Positions 14,725 to 22,546 of a stretch of DNA of 27,542 nt are shown piece after piece (within the stretch, counting starts at the first letter, position 1; every line of letters starts with the position of its first letter). Made by a program: the position numbers and the translations under genes. The notes under the pieces were generated by a model. It made no database searches and was not told the DNA's origin. It worked only from the letters and a program-made list of their open reading frames with translations. Source of the stretch: Pseudomonadota bacterium (lineage in GTDB: Bacteria; Myxococcota_A; Polyangia; Polyangiales; Polyangiaceae); contig JAEYVE010000243.1 of assembly GCA_023432025.1 (NCBI GenBank), positions 1 through 27,542 on the forward strand. The letters run 5' to 3'.

Positions 14725-16379
14725 GCCGTTGCAGAAAAGGCGATGTTGTGCTGACGGAAGATGGTTTGGAGCGTGCTCTTGTCGTTCGACTTGGAGAGCG
14801 CCTCGTCCGCCTCGACGATGCCGCCCTTGACCAACTCCAGCAGGCTGTCGTTCATCATGCGCATGCCGAGGTTCCGCGACGTTTGAATGATGGACGGGAT
14901 CTGGAAGATTTTGCCTTCACGAATGAGGTTGCCCACGGCGGGCACACCGAACATGACCTCCAGCGCCGCGATGCGACCGCCGCCCTTTTTCTTGCAGAGC
15001 ATTTGGGCGATGACGCCCTTCAAGCTGCCGGCCAGCATGGTGCGGACCTGATTTTGTTCTTCGGACGGAAACTGGTCGATGATGCGATCCACCGTGCTGG
15101 GCGCGGACGAGGTGTGGAGCGTACCGAACACCAAGTGACCGGTTTCCGCCGTTTCCATGGCGATGGAAATGGTCTCGAGGTCCCGCATTTCGCCGAGCAG
15201 CACGATGTCCGGGTCTTCGCGCAGCGCCGCGCGGAGCGCCTTCTTGAACGAGTCCGTGTGCTCCCCCACCTGCCGCTGGTTGATGAGCGATCTCTTGTTC
15301 GGGTGCACGAACTCCACCGGGTCTTCGATGGTGATGACGTGCGCGGCGCGCGTTTGGTTGATGTAGTCGATGAGCGCCGCCAAGGTGGTGGACTTGCCCG
15401 AGCCGGTCGGCCCCGTGACGACCACGAGCCCCTTGGACAAGTTGCAGAGCGAAAGGATCTGCGGCGGCAAGTTGAGATCCTGCGCGGTCAGGATTTTCGA
15501 GGGGATGACGCGAAACACGCCGCCCATCCCGCGCAAGTCCACGAACAAGTTGCAGCGGAAGCGCGCGACGCCGGGGATTTCGTGAGCGAAGTCCGTGTCG
15601 TGCGTCTTGTCGAACTCCTCGCGGTTTCGGTGCGGCACCATTGGCCACAGGATGTTTTGTACCTGCTCGGCCGTGAGCGGACTGGTGCCGGGGATGGGCA
15701 CCATGTCGCCGTCTTGACGGATCATGGGCGGCGAAGTGACGCAGATGTGCAAGTCCGACGCCTTGAGCTCGACCATCTTCTTCAGCAAGACGTCGATTTG
15801 CTCCGTCGAACCGCCGCTGAGCCCGGCGTCGGACATGTGACGCGACGGCGCGGGTGGTACCGTTTCCAGCGGCTGACGGAGCGAAGGTTGCGTGCCGCCC
15901 GTCAGCGGCGCTCCTGGCCCTTGCATGGTGGGCACCCCGGCGAACGGCTGCGCGGTGCGGACCTCGCCCACGGAAACGGCGGAGACCACCGTCGGCTGAG
16001 CACGCTGCGGGCTGGGCGCGGGAGGAATGGGCGGAAGCTCGTCGGTCACCGTGAGCGGCGACTCGTCCGACAGCATCGTGAGATCGAACGAAGCGTGGAC
16101 GAGGCCCATCTTGAGCTCCGCCGTCGCGCGCACCATACCCTTGCCGGGGAGCTCGAACTGCCACTCGGCCCAGCCCGTGGACAGAGAACGGCGCCCCTCC
16201 GGCGTGAGCACTTCCTCCAGCATGGCGTTGATGCGCTCGGGAGTCTGTGGATCGCCGCGAACCTCGTTTTCTCCTTGGGACGTCACGACCACCGTGCGTC
16301 GCCCAGGAATCAGGCGAACCTCCTGAGCGTCCACCATGAGCGCTCGCTTCAACAGATCTCTTAGGCTGAGCTTGAGCAC
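14721..16379 (-). CDS. PilT-like twitching-motility ATPase with extra N-terminal domain
   Basis: A 552-residue hexameric secretion/retraction ATPase; PilT powers type IV pilus retraction. Typical PilT is about 345-370 residues, and here the PilT part begins near residue 195 after a Pro/Ser linker (about 115-190). It has LLKKMVELKASDLHI, then Walker A GPTGSGKSTT (Lys329), the Asp box TIEDPVEFVH, Walker B DIVLLGEMRD (Glu397), the His box GHLVFGTLHT (His422), and the C-terminal VGNLIREGKIFQIPSII close to the PilT AIRNLIRE element. Residues 1-100 look like a degenerate second copy of the PilT N-terminal domain (see findings). The start is a GTG at 16379, supported by GGAGG at 16384-16388 with a 4-nt spacer. 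It is translationally coupled to the AKR gene. Which PilT paralogue it is (PilT, PilU or another) is not decided. Confidence 0.9.
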   Translation of the reverse strand: MLKLSLRDLLKRALMVDAQEVRLIPGRRTVVVTSQGENEVRGDPQTPERINAMLEEVLTPEGRRSLSTGWAEWQFELPGKGMVRATAELKMGLVHASFDLTMLSDESPLTVTDELPPIPPAPSPQRAQPTVVSAVSVGEVRTAQPFAGVPTMQGPGAPLTGGTQPSLRQPLETVPPAPSRHMSDAGLSGGSTEQIDVLLKKMVELKASDLHICVTSPPMIRQDGDMVPIPGTSPLTAEQVQNILWPMVPHRNREEFDKTHDTDFAHEIPGVARFRCNLFVDLRGMGGVFRVIPSKILTAQDLNLPPQILSLCNLSKGLVVVTGPTGSGKSTTLAALIDYINQTRAAHVITIEDPVEFVHPNKRSLINQRQVGEHTDSFKKALRAALREDPDIVLLGEMRDLETISIAMETAETGHLVFGTLHTSSAPSTVDRIIDQFPSEEQNQVRTMLAGSLKGVIAQMLCKKKGGGRIAALEVMFGVPAVGNLIREGKIFQIPSIIQTSRNLGMRMMNDSLLELVKGGIVEADEALSKSNDKSTLQTIFRQHNIAFSATA

Positions 16380-16463
16380 GCGACCTCCGGCCGAGGGAGA
16401 GCCCGAGGGCGCTCCTCGCCAGGCATCAAGCCGGGACGCGCGGGACCTGTCAAGAACGGGGGC

Positions 16464-18014
16464 TCAGCCGTGCACGTAGACGACCGTGCCCCGCTCCTTG
16501 TTCACCACACCATGCCACCCTTGGGGCACCGGCGGGTCGGTCCACTCGAAGAGCCACGCGCTATCCCGCGGCGACAGATTCACGCAGCCGTGGCTGCGCT
16601 GCCGACCGAACTCGTCGTGCCAGTAGGTTCCGTGGAGCGCGTACCCCTTGTGGAAATACTGCACGAAGGGGACGTCCAGCAGGCTGTACGAGTCCGCATG
16701 GTCCTCGTCGCCGTCCATCGTGGCGCTCACCGACTTGTCGTAAATCATGAAGGTGCCGCGCACGGTGGCCATGTCTCGCTCTGGATCTCCCATGCCCCCG
16801 CGTCCGGCGCTGATGAGCGTAGCGAACACCGGTCGGCGGCCCACGTAGGCCACCAGCGTTTGAGCACCGATGGAGATGTCGACCCACTTGCGGTCGCCGG
16901 TGGCAAAGCTGGGAAAGTCCTTGCGCGGCTCCACGATGCGCGCCGCCTCACCCACGAGCCAGTCCCCGTCTCGCGTCTGCAGCATGCCGCCCGGGCGCTT
17001 CTTCCCGGTCAGCTTGAACGCCTGGCGGCGCTTGATGTCGGCCTTGGGCCTGAGCACGCCGCTCGGGGACTCTCCCCACAGCGTCGCGTAGTGCGCGTCG
17101 ATGAACGCGACGGGCAACTCTTCGCCCTCCTCCAGAACCACACCCGAAAAGTCGCTCGGCACCACGGGCCGAGTGCGGTCGAGCGCGATCAAGTCGTGCT
17201 CGGTGGTGAGGCCAAACTCGCGGCCCTCCCACGAGAACGTGCGCGAAATGGCGAACCCGCTGCCCGAGTGTGCGACGCCGCCGTGGGCCGAATACTGCAG
17301 CGTGCGCTTCACCCCGTAAGGCTTCTCGAGCTTCTTGCCTCCCTCCAGGAAGTGAGGCACCGGCCCCGGCTCGCCGAACGCTGCGCGAGCGCCGCTGTGC
17401 TCTGCGCGCGCCGAAAAGCTCGCCGCGCGATCGAACACTCGCTCACCTTCGGCGGCCAGCATTTCCTTGCGAGAGGGCAGCTTGAAGTACAAGTGCGGAG
17501 GGGGTTTGCCGGAAAGCGCGTAGAAGTAGGGAAGCCCATCGCTGCGCACGGGACGCACGCTCGCTTGCTCCACGACGGGTTCGTCGAGACGCAAGGTCGC
17601 CCCCTTGCCAATGCAAACGAAGCCGCGCGGGTTCACGCGGTACCACCCCCCGGCGCACCCGGAGTTCACGAGGGCAGGGCCGCGTGCGTCGACGATGGCG
17701 CCCGCGCGCAGGTAGCCGAAGCGCGTCCGCTCTGGGCCCGTGTCCGTATAAATCCACGTGCGCCAAGCGATGGACGCAAGCTTTTCGCCCGTCGGCGCGA
17801 ACGGCAAGTTGTCGGCGCGCGAGCCAATTTCCCCTTTTTCGCTCGGCTTGGATGACTCCGTCGTTGGGGGCGTGGACAAAAATGCTCCCACGACGCTTCG
17901 AAGCGGCTCTTCGGTCGGTTCGACCCCCGGCGGCTCGCGCCGCGCGCAAGCGAGCGCCAGGCCCACTCCCAGGGCAACGAACACGACGAGCCGGACACGA
18001 GGCGTGCGCGCCAT
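16464..18014 (-). CDS. L,D-transpeptidase (YkuD) family lipoprotein
   Basis: A 516-residue envelope protein. From the ATG at 18014 it opens with MARTPRVRLVVFVALGVGLALAC, a clear lipoprotein signal with lipobox LALAC and Cys23. A GTG six codons upstream is possible but adds nothing. A Ser/Thr-rich linker follows, then an SH3-like region (RTWIYTDTGPERTRFGYLRAGAIVDARG) and a long middle part with no recognised domain. The C-terminal catalytic domain includes WVDISIGAQTLVAYVGRRPVFATLISAGRGG, then HGTYWHDEFG-x-x-RSHGCVNLSPRD with catalytic Cys477. These match the YkuD motif H-x(14-17)-SHGChN of enzymes that form 3-3 peptidoglycan cross-links or attach proteins to peptidoglycan. All catalytic residues are present. 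It lies 84 bp upstream of the PilT-like gene on the same strand. Confidence 0.92.
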   Translation of the reverse strand: MARTPRVRLVVFVALGVGLALACARREPPGVEPTEEPLRSVVGAFLSTPPTTESSKPSEKGEIGSRADNLPFAPTGEKLASIAWRTWIYTDTGPERTRFGYLRAGAIVDARGPALVNSGCAGGWYRVNPRGFVCIGKGATLRLDEPVVEQASVRPVRSDGLPYFYALSGKPPPHLYFKLPSRKEMLAAEGERVFDRAASFSARAEHSGARAAFGEPGPVPHFLEGGKKLEKPYGVKRTLQYSAHGGVAHSGSGFAISRTFSWEGREFGLTTEHDLIALDRTRPVVPSDFSGVVLEEGEELPVAFIDAHYATLWGESPSGVLRPKADIKRRQAFKLTGKKRPGGMLQTRDGDWLVGEAARIVEPRKDFPSFATGDRKWVDISIGAQTLVAYVGRRPVFATLISAGRGGMGDPERDMATVRGTFMIYDKSVSATMDGDEDHADSYSLLDVPFVQYFHKGYALHGTYWHDEFGRQRSHGCVNLSPRDSAWLFEWTDPPVPQGWHGVVNKERGTVVYVHG

Positions 18015-18083
18015 CGGCGCGATGGCTAGCACGGCTCTGCCCGCACGAGCAGTCGGTCCGCCAGGAAGTTACGGCTCACGAAC

Positions 18084-18105
18084 GTCGGCGCGCTATAGCG
18101 CCGAC
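18084..18105. promoter_or_regulatory. 22-bp dyad between divergent LDT and Nudix genes
   Basis: GTCGGCGC-GCTATA-GCGCCGAC has perfect 8-bp arms and a 6-bp TA-rich centre. It sits in the 118-bp divergent region, 27 bp before the Nudix ATG and about 70 bp from the L,D-transpeptidase start. The central TATAGC also resembles a -10 element. It is a good candidate operator that could control both genes. Confidence 0.5.
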
Positions 18106-18132
18106 CGCGCTCGCGCGGCATTCTCGCCGCCC

Positions 18133-18597
18133 ATGCGGATCCCGGCAGGCCTTTGGACAATCGTGAAGGAGATTTTGCGCCACCTCCTCAGGCGCCCCGT
18201 GGTCGGCGTTTGCGCTGCCGCCCGAACCACCGACGGACGGTGGCTCTTGGTGCGACGCACCGACTCGAACGAGTGGGCCCTCCCCGGGGGCACACTCGAG
18301 TGGGGAGAGACGCTACGAACCGGCATCACGCGCGAGCTGTGGGAGGAAGCTGGCGTGAAAGAGGTGGAGCTAGGCGAGGTCGTCGGCGTCTACTCGGATC
18401 CAGCGCGTGACCCCCGCTTTCACGCGGTCACCGTCGTGGTGTCGGCCACGGTCGCTCCGCCCTCCGCGTCGCCTTCGAACCCCGCGGAGATCGCGGAGGC
18501 CCGCCTCTTCGCCGAGGCCGAATTGCCCCGAGACCTCTCGCACGGCATGACCACGATGCTCGACCACGCACGCCGCGGCGCGCGCCATTGGGAATGA
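18133..18597 (+). CDS. Nudix hydrolase
   Basis: A 154-residue pyrophosphohydrolase acting on a nucleoside diphosphate-linked compound; the substrate cannot be predicted. The Nudix box is complete: G53-x5-E59-x7-R67-E68-x-x-E71-E72-x-G74-V75. It is preceded by strand VVGVCAAARTTDGRWLLVRR and followed by VVGVYSDPARDPRFHAVTVVV, a layout close to the ADP-ribose/MutT-like group. I chose the ATG at 18133 because the upstream frame overlaps the divergent gene's start region. The stop is one base before the ATG of the vWA-like gene, so the two are probably one transcript. Confidence 0.9.
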   Translation: MRIPAGLWTIVKEILRHLLRRPVVGVCAAARTTDGRWLLVRRTDSNEWALPGGTLEWGETLRTGITRELWEEAGVKEVELGEVVGVYSDPARDPRFHAVTVVVSATVAPPSASPSNPAEIAEARLFAEAELPRDLSHGMTTMLDHARRGARHWE

Positions 18598-18598
18598 C

Positions 18599-19756
18599 AT
18601 GAACTTGCGTACCCTCGCCTGGCTCTCTTCGCTCGCTTCGCTCCAAGTCGGCTGCGGCCTGCTCGGCGGCGTCGAGGTGCGCTCGGTCGGAACCTCCGTT
18701 CAAAAGCCCAGCAACGTGGCGCTTTACGTCGCTGTCGAGAACGATAGCGAGCCCGTGGACGATCTCGAGGCGAAAAGCTTTCGCATCTACGAGGACGACG
18801 TCCCGGTCGATACGGAGGCCGGAAAGCACGTCCTAGGAAACCGAGACGACGTCGCCGTGCACCACACGGTCGTGCTCCTCGACCTGAGCGGAGGCCCCGA
18901 CGAAGCCACCCGGGCGCGCATTGCCCGCGGCGCGAGCCACTTGGCAGAGAAGCTCCAGCGAGACCAAGGGGTCACGCTGCTCGGTTTCGACGGCTCACCA
19001 CGACTGCACCCGCTCGGAGAGCTGCCGCGCAACGCGACATCCTTCCCACCAAAGCTCGACTCCATCACGAGCTTTCGGTCCTCCGACGAGTCGCGCAATC
19101 TGAACGGCGCGCTCGTGCAAGCTCTGGATCAGCTCGATGCGCGCCTGATGAGGCACAAAAAGCCGCTGCGCGTCGGCACCCTCGTCGTTTTTTCACGCGG
19201 CGACGATTTGGCGGGACGCGTCCCGGCGGACGTTCTGTGGGAGCGCCTCAAAGAAACCCCGCACGAAATCTACGGCATCGGCCTCGACGGAGCCGAAAGC
19301 CAAGCGCTCGACAGCATCGCCAAGAACGGCGTGAAGAAGAGCGCAAGCATCACGGATCTGCCGGTCGCTTTCGAGGACATGGCGCTCACGGTGCGGCGAG
19401 CAGCTGGCAAGTACTACCTCGTTCAATATTGCTCACCCGGACGCAGCGGGATTCGCCGCCTGCGCCTCGAAGTGCAGCGCGAAGACAAAGACGGAAAGGT
19501 CGACAAAGGAGCCCTCGAGCTCGAGCTGGACGCAAGGGAGTTCTCCGGCGGCTGCGACCCGAAAACGCGACCGACGTTCGCCCAGGGGCTCTCCGAGCCC
19601 GGAGCCCGAAAGAGCGAGCCCGAAGCCTCGACGGAGCCAAAAGCCAAAGCGGCCCCGGGAAAGGCCCGAAGCGGAGCTCTACGCGACGTGCCCAGCACGC
19701 AGCCAACGACGGAAGAAGAAATCGTCGCACCGCCCTCGTCCAGCGACTACGAGTGA
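18599..19756 (+). CDS. vWA-like lipoprotein with degenerate MIDAS
   Basis: A 385-residue protein. The N-terminus MNLRTLAWLSSLASLQVGCG is a signal sequence with a possible lipid-anchor Cys19. The next 60 residues read as a beta sandwich (VALYVAVENDSEPVDDLEAKSFRIYEDDVPV), as often found before vWA domains. The vWA fold begins at VAVHHTVVLLDLSGGPDE. The MIDAS motif D-x-S-x-S is D-L-S-G-G here, so metal binding may be lost or altered. LNGALVQALDQLD, GTLVVFSRGDDLAG and IYGIGLDG follow the vWA order. A beta-strand stretch (GKYYLVQYCSPGRSGIRRLRLEV) and a Ser/Glu/Pro-rich tail end the protein. Role unknown; probably outer-membrane or periplasmic binding. It starts one base after the Nudix stop. Confidence 0.82.
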   Translation: MNLRTLAWLSSLASLQVGCGLLGGVEVRSVGTSVQKPSNVALYVAVENDSEPVDDLEAKSFRIYEDDVPVDTEAGKHVLGNRDDVAVHHTVVLLDLSGGPDEATRARIARGASHLAEKLQRDQGVTLLGFDGSPRLHPLGELPRNATSFPPKLDSITSFRSSDESRNLNGALVQALDQLDARLMRHKKPLRVGTLVVFSRGDDLAGRVPADVLWERLKETPHEIYGIGLDGAESQALDSIAKNGVKKSASITDLPVAFEDMALTVRRAAGKYYLVQYCSPGRSGIRRLRLEVQREDKDGKVDKGALELELDAREFSGGCDPKTRPTFAQGLSEPGARKSEPEASTEPKAKAAPGKARSGALRDVPSTQPTTEEEIVAPPSSSDYE

Positions 19757-19774
19757 CAGGCTACGAGTGACAGG
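19747..19774. repeat. 14-bp tandem duplication over the vWA stop codon
   Basis: CTACGAGTGACAGG occurs twice head to tail (19747-19760 and 19761-19774) without mismatch. The first copy contains the stop codon of the vWA-like gene, so the duplication leaves the protein unchanged. This looks like a recent slippage event. Confidence 0.85.
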
Positions 19775-19783
19775 GCGGACAAA

Positions 19784-19817
19784 CCGACGGCGATCCGGTT
19801 GCCCAGATCGCCGTCGG
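19784..19817 (+). terminator. Hairpin terminator candidate after the vWA-like gene
   Basis: CCGACGGCGAT (19784-19794) pairs perfectly with ATCGCCGTCGG (19807-19817) around a 12-nt loop, 27 nt after the stop codon. There is no U-tract, as is common in GC-rich genomes. Confidence 0.6.
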
Positions 19818-20057
19818 GGAAGCTCACATGTCGGCGCAGAATCGGACGTTTTTCAGCCGCTTTCGAGCCAACGCCGCCACTCTCGTTGCGCATGCGGGAG
19901 CGACGCCATCCTTGCCTTCGTAAGACTGAGCTCCGTGTCACGCGCGCTCGATTTCGCGCCGGCGCACGTGACCAGCTGGCTGCCCCGTACCTCATGTCCG
20001 AATGGATAGAGTCGGGCTTTTTGCCAGGCCTTCCCCCAAGCTCGGAGCGGGCGCTTC

Positions 20058-20118
20058 CGCCGACTTCGGTCGGCGCCACGTGGGAATCGAATCGCGATCC
20101 CACGCGCTTCATCGAAGC
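20058..20118 (+). ncRNA. Candidate structured RNA element: three consecutive hairpins
   Basis: Hairpin 1 is CGCCGAC-TTCG-GTCGGCG (20058-20075), a 7-bp stem closed by the very stable C(UUCG)G tetraloop on the plus strand. Hairpin 2 (20079-20104) has CGTGGGA/TCCCACG arms with a further 3 bp beyond a bulge. Hairpin 3 is GCTTC-ATC-GAAGC (20106-20118). No known RNA family was recognised. Expression is unproven. Confidence 0.35.
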
Positions 20119-20669
20119 TGGCCCCCTAGCGCAGGTTCACGCCCGGGATGCCTTGGTCAGCTCTCGTGTTGGGTTTCCAAAAACGTTCTGCTCCCTCTTC
20201 TCGGCTTCCACGCCGTTCGCGATTTTCGAGATCGCGCTCGTACCGTTGGAGCTCGGAATCGGGCGACGCACCCGGCATCTCTTCTCCCGGGATGCTGAGT
20301 AACGACGAGAACGTCCGTCTCGGCGAGGCGTGGGTGGACGTCGTGAGGAACCCGCTTTGAGACGGCGTTCCACCGACGGGATTCGCTTCGGATCCTCCGC
20401 CGAGGTGGCGTTGGGCTCCGGAAAACGACTCCACGAAGCTCGACCGGGCTTTCATCACGCGCCGGGTCAGCGGCAGGCGACCTGGGCTCGGTTCGGCTCT
20501 CGCGGCGTCCGGCCATTTCCATGGGTCGGGTCACGAGCGCCGAGCTTCGGCATTCGTCGAGACAACTTGCAGCTCATCTCAAAGACGTTGAGTCGACGGT
20601 CTTCGGTTTCTCCTCACGTGGCGCGCTCGCGTCTCGAGGCTCTCACCCTCTTTGCGCTCGTGCGTCACA

Positions 20670-20764
20670 GGGCGTGTGTCGCCCCCGGTGAGCATGGTTC
20701 GATTGCAATCCAACCAAGGCCGAACGTTGGTCGGAGCGATCCGAGGTCGCCTGTTCAGGCGACC
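20670..20764 (+). ncRNA. Candidate structured RNA element: run of palindromes
   Basis: Four palindromic units lie within 95 nt. These are GGGCG-N5-CGCCC (20670-20684), an almost perfect 20-bp palindrome centred on GATTGCAATC (20696-20715), TCGGA-GCGA-TCCGA with a GNRA tetraloop on the plus strand (20731-20744), and directly abutting it GGTCGCCT-GTTC-AGGCGACC (20745-20764). The last two could stack coaxially. They could instead be protein-binding sites. Confidence 0.35.
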
Positions 20765-21143
20765 GTCGCTGCTCGACCAAGCTCGCTCGCTCCGTGTCAC
20801 CGCGAGAAAACAGCGTCTCGAAATGCGCCATTTTTACCCGCGATCGAGATCCCACCGATGCGCGCGCCACGCGCGAACGTGCGTGCGCCCCAGTCGAATC
20901 CGAAGCGAGTTCGGAGAGAAGAAGCTCCCGGGGTCGCGCCCCAGTTGCCGCCAGCAAGCCGGGCGAAGATTCGCGAACGAATCGACGCTGTCGACTTGGG
21001 CAACGCCTTTTTTCGCGCTCCGTTGGGATGACGGCTGACTCCCTCGTCCCACGATGTCGCGTCGATCGGAAGTGCCTCCCACGTTGGGCGTTTCGCCACG
21101 TCGAGGCACGCGATAGCAGCGCTCCCGTCTCCTCTAGCGAGAT

Positions 21144-21168
21144 TCCGTCGTGTCGACGGATGCTTTTG
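21144..21168 (+). terminator. Terminator-like hairpin upstream of the receiver-EAL gene
   Basis: TCCGTCG (21144-21150) pairs with CGACGGA (21154-21160) around a 3-nt loop and is followed by TGCTTTTG. It lies about 130 nt upstream of the receiver-EAL start. If it terminates plus-strand transcription, something must be transcribed from the gene-free region before it. Confidence 0.35.
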
Positions 21169-21290
21169 CAAACTTCCAACGCTCAGTATGAAGCGCTGCT
21201 GGACGCCGTGCCAGTCGGACGCGTGCGGGTGCGGAGGCGCGCGGCACGCGCTGCTACAGAGCGGCCCCGCGAGACCGTTCAAGGGCAGTC

Positions 21291-22484
21291 ATGATGAGCG
21301 ATGTCGCCGATGCCCCGCTGCGCATGCTCGTGGTCGACGACGACCCGGAGTTCCTGCGTGCAGTAGCGCGCGGCCTGCGCGCATCGGGCCACGAAGTGGA
21401 CGTCGTCGGGCTGGGGCACGGCGCCGTCACGCGCATCCGTCAAGCGAGCTACGACGTCGTGCTGAGCGACATTGCGCTTCCGGACCTCGACGGCATCGCG
21501 CTCTTGCGGCTGCTCCGCGCGCGCGACGTCCAGGTGCCCGTCGTCCTGGTGACCGGTCAGCCCTCGTTCGACACCGCCGTGCGCGCTCTCGAGCTCGGTG
21601 CCTTCCGTTACCTGACGAAGCCCGTGGCAACGGACGAGCTCGAGCGCACGGTCGTCGCCGCCGGACGCGCGCACCGCGCCACGCTCGTGAAAAAGACGGA
21701 GCTCGAGCCAACGGCCCCAACGGAAGAAGACGAAGCCCGCCTGAGCGCGGACTTTCGCCGCGCGCTCGACACGCTGTGGATGGCGTACCAACCCATCGTC
21801 GATGCGGACACCGAGACCGTGTACGCCTTCGAAGCTTTACTCCGAACGGACGAGCCCAGTCTGAGTCACCCGACGCTCGTGCTCGACGCCGCCGAACGAC
21901 TCGGCACGCTCGGCGACGTCGGCAAGCAAGTCCGCGCGCGCACCGCGGCCGACCTGACCAACTCGATGAGCGGAACGTTGCTGTTCGTGAACCTCCACGT
22001 CGCGGATCTCTTGGACGACGAGCTCTTCGACGAGGACGCGCCGCTCTCTCGCCATGCTTCACAGGTCGTCTTGGAGGTGACCGAGCGCGGCAGCCTCTCC
22101 CGCATCAGCGACGTGCGCTCGCGCGTCGCCGAGCTGCGTGCCCTCGGTTTCCGCATCGCCCTCGACGACTTGGGTGCCGGCTACGCGGGCCTGAACAGCT
22201 TCGCTCTCTTGGAGCCGGACTTCGTGAAGCTGGACATGGATCTGGTGCGCGGCGTCCACTTGAGCCGCACCAAGCGAAAGATCATCCGGGCCATCGTGAG
22301 CCTGGCCGCCGACATGGGCATGCTCGTGGTCGCCGAGGGCATCGCTTCGGTCAGCGAAAAAAAAGCCGTCCAAGGGCTCGGCTGCAACCTGCTCCAAGGC
22401 TATTTCCTCGGCGAACCAGCGCATCCTGCGAGTAGTCGCCCAGCAGGCGGCCTTCCGCCGCCGGGGACGGCCCGAAGCTCTTGA
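21291..22484 (+). CDS. Response regulator with EAL domain (c-di-GMP phosphodiesterase)
   Basis: A 397-residue cytoplasmic protein predicted to hydrolyse cyclic di-GMP when phosphorylated or dephosphorylated. The receiver (about 10-125) has the acidic cluster Asp16-18, phosphoacceptor Asp60 (VVLSDIALPD) and the Lys in YLTKP. After a charged linker, the EAL domain (about 158-385) keeps the key residues: E181 in FEALLR, N in FVNLHV, E in LEVTER, the D292-D293 pair in ALDDLGAGY, K313 in FVKLD, E349 in VVAEGI, and LLQGYFLGEP. It should therefore be active. There is no GGDEF domain. The start is the first of two adjacent ATGs, with AAGGG about 6 nt upstream. No partner kinase adjoins it; the orphan histidine kinase at 8545 is one possibility in the window. 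Confidence 0.93.
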   Translation: MMSDVADAPLRMLVVDDDPEFLRAVARGLRASGHEVDVVGLGHGAVTRIRQASYDVVLSDIALPDLDGIALLRLLRARDVQVPVVLVTGQPSFDTAVRALELGAFRYLTKPVATDELERTVVAAGRAHRATLVKKTELEPTAPTEEDEARLSADFRRALDTLWMAYQPIVDADTETVYAFEALLRTDEPSLSHPTLVLDAAERLGTLGDVGKQVRARTAADLTNSMSGTLLFVNLHVADLLDDELFDEDAPLSRHASQVVLEVTERGSLSRISDVRSRVAELRALGFRIALDDLGAGYAGLNSFALLEPDFVKLDMDLVRGVHLSRTKRKIIRAIVSLAADMGMLVVAEGIASVSEKKAVQGLGCNLLQGYFLGEPAHPASSRPAGGLPPPGTARSS

Positions 22485-22517
22485 CCAAAGCGCAAGCTGA
22501 CCCGTACCTTGTCGGCG

Positions 22518-22541
22518 CCGGCTTTTCGCCGGACATTGGAG
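22518..22541 (+). promoter_or_regulatory. 5' hairpin and Shine-Dalgarno of the small coiled-coil gene
   Basis: CCGGC-TTTTC-GCCGG (22518-22532) forms a 5-bp hairpin just before GGAG (22538-22541), which is 5 nt from the GTG at 22547. The ribosome site decides the start codon. The hairpin may influence access to it. Confidence 0.45.
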
Positions 22542-22546
22542 TTCAC

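Larger units (their letters stand above)
19818..21290. other. 1.5-kb region without a credible gene, hairpin-rich
   Basis: No frame on either strand here shows a known motif, a sensible start or the strong GC3 bias of the neighbours. The longest open frames (160-230 codons) read as Arg/Ser/Pro-rich chance translations. G+C in sampled lines is about 57-62 percent, lower than in adjacent genes. Several perfect hairpins are visible (20058-20118, 20670-20764, 21144-21160). The region may be a decayed gene, a long regulatory region for the receiver-EAL gene or the site of a structured RNA. Confidence 0.6.

Noticed and set aside
20079..20104. tRNA-like T-arm (minus strand TTCGATTCCCAC)
   Set aside because: The T-loop consensus is met but the stem before it does not pair with CCCAC in tRNA geometry, and no anticodon or D arm could be drawn.
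20126..20458. Minus-strand 110-codon frame ending GIPGVNLR
   Set aside because: Part of it reads like a charged protein tail, but codon use lacks the local GC3 bias, there is no ribosome site and no known motif.
20643..21282. Overlapping long open frames on both strands (160-230 codons)
   Set aside because: Arg/Ser-rich with no motif and no GC3 bias; expected by chance in GC-rich non-coding DNA.
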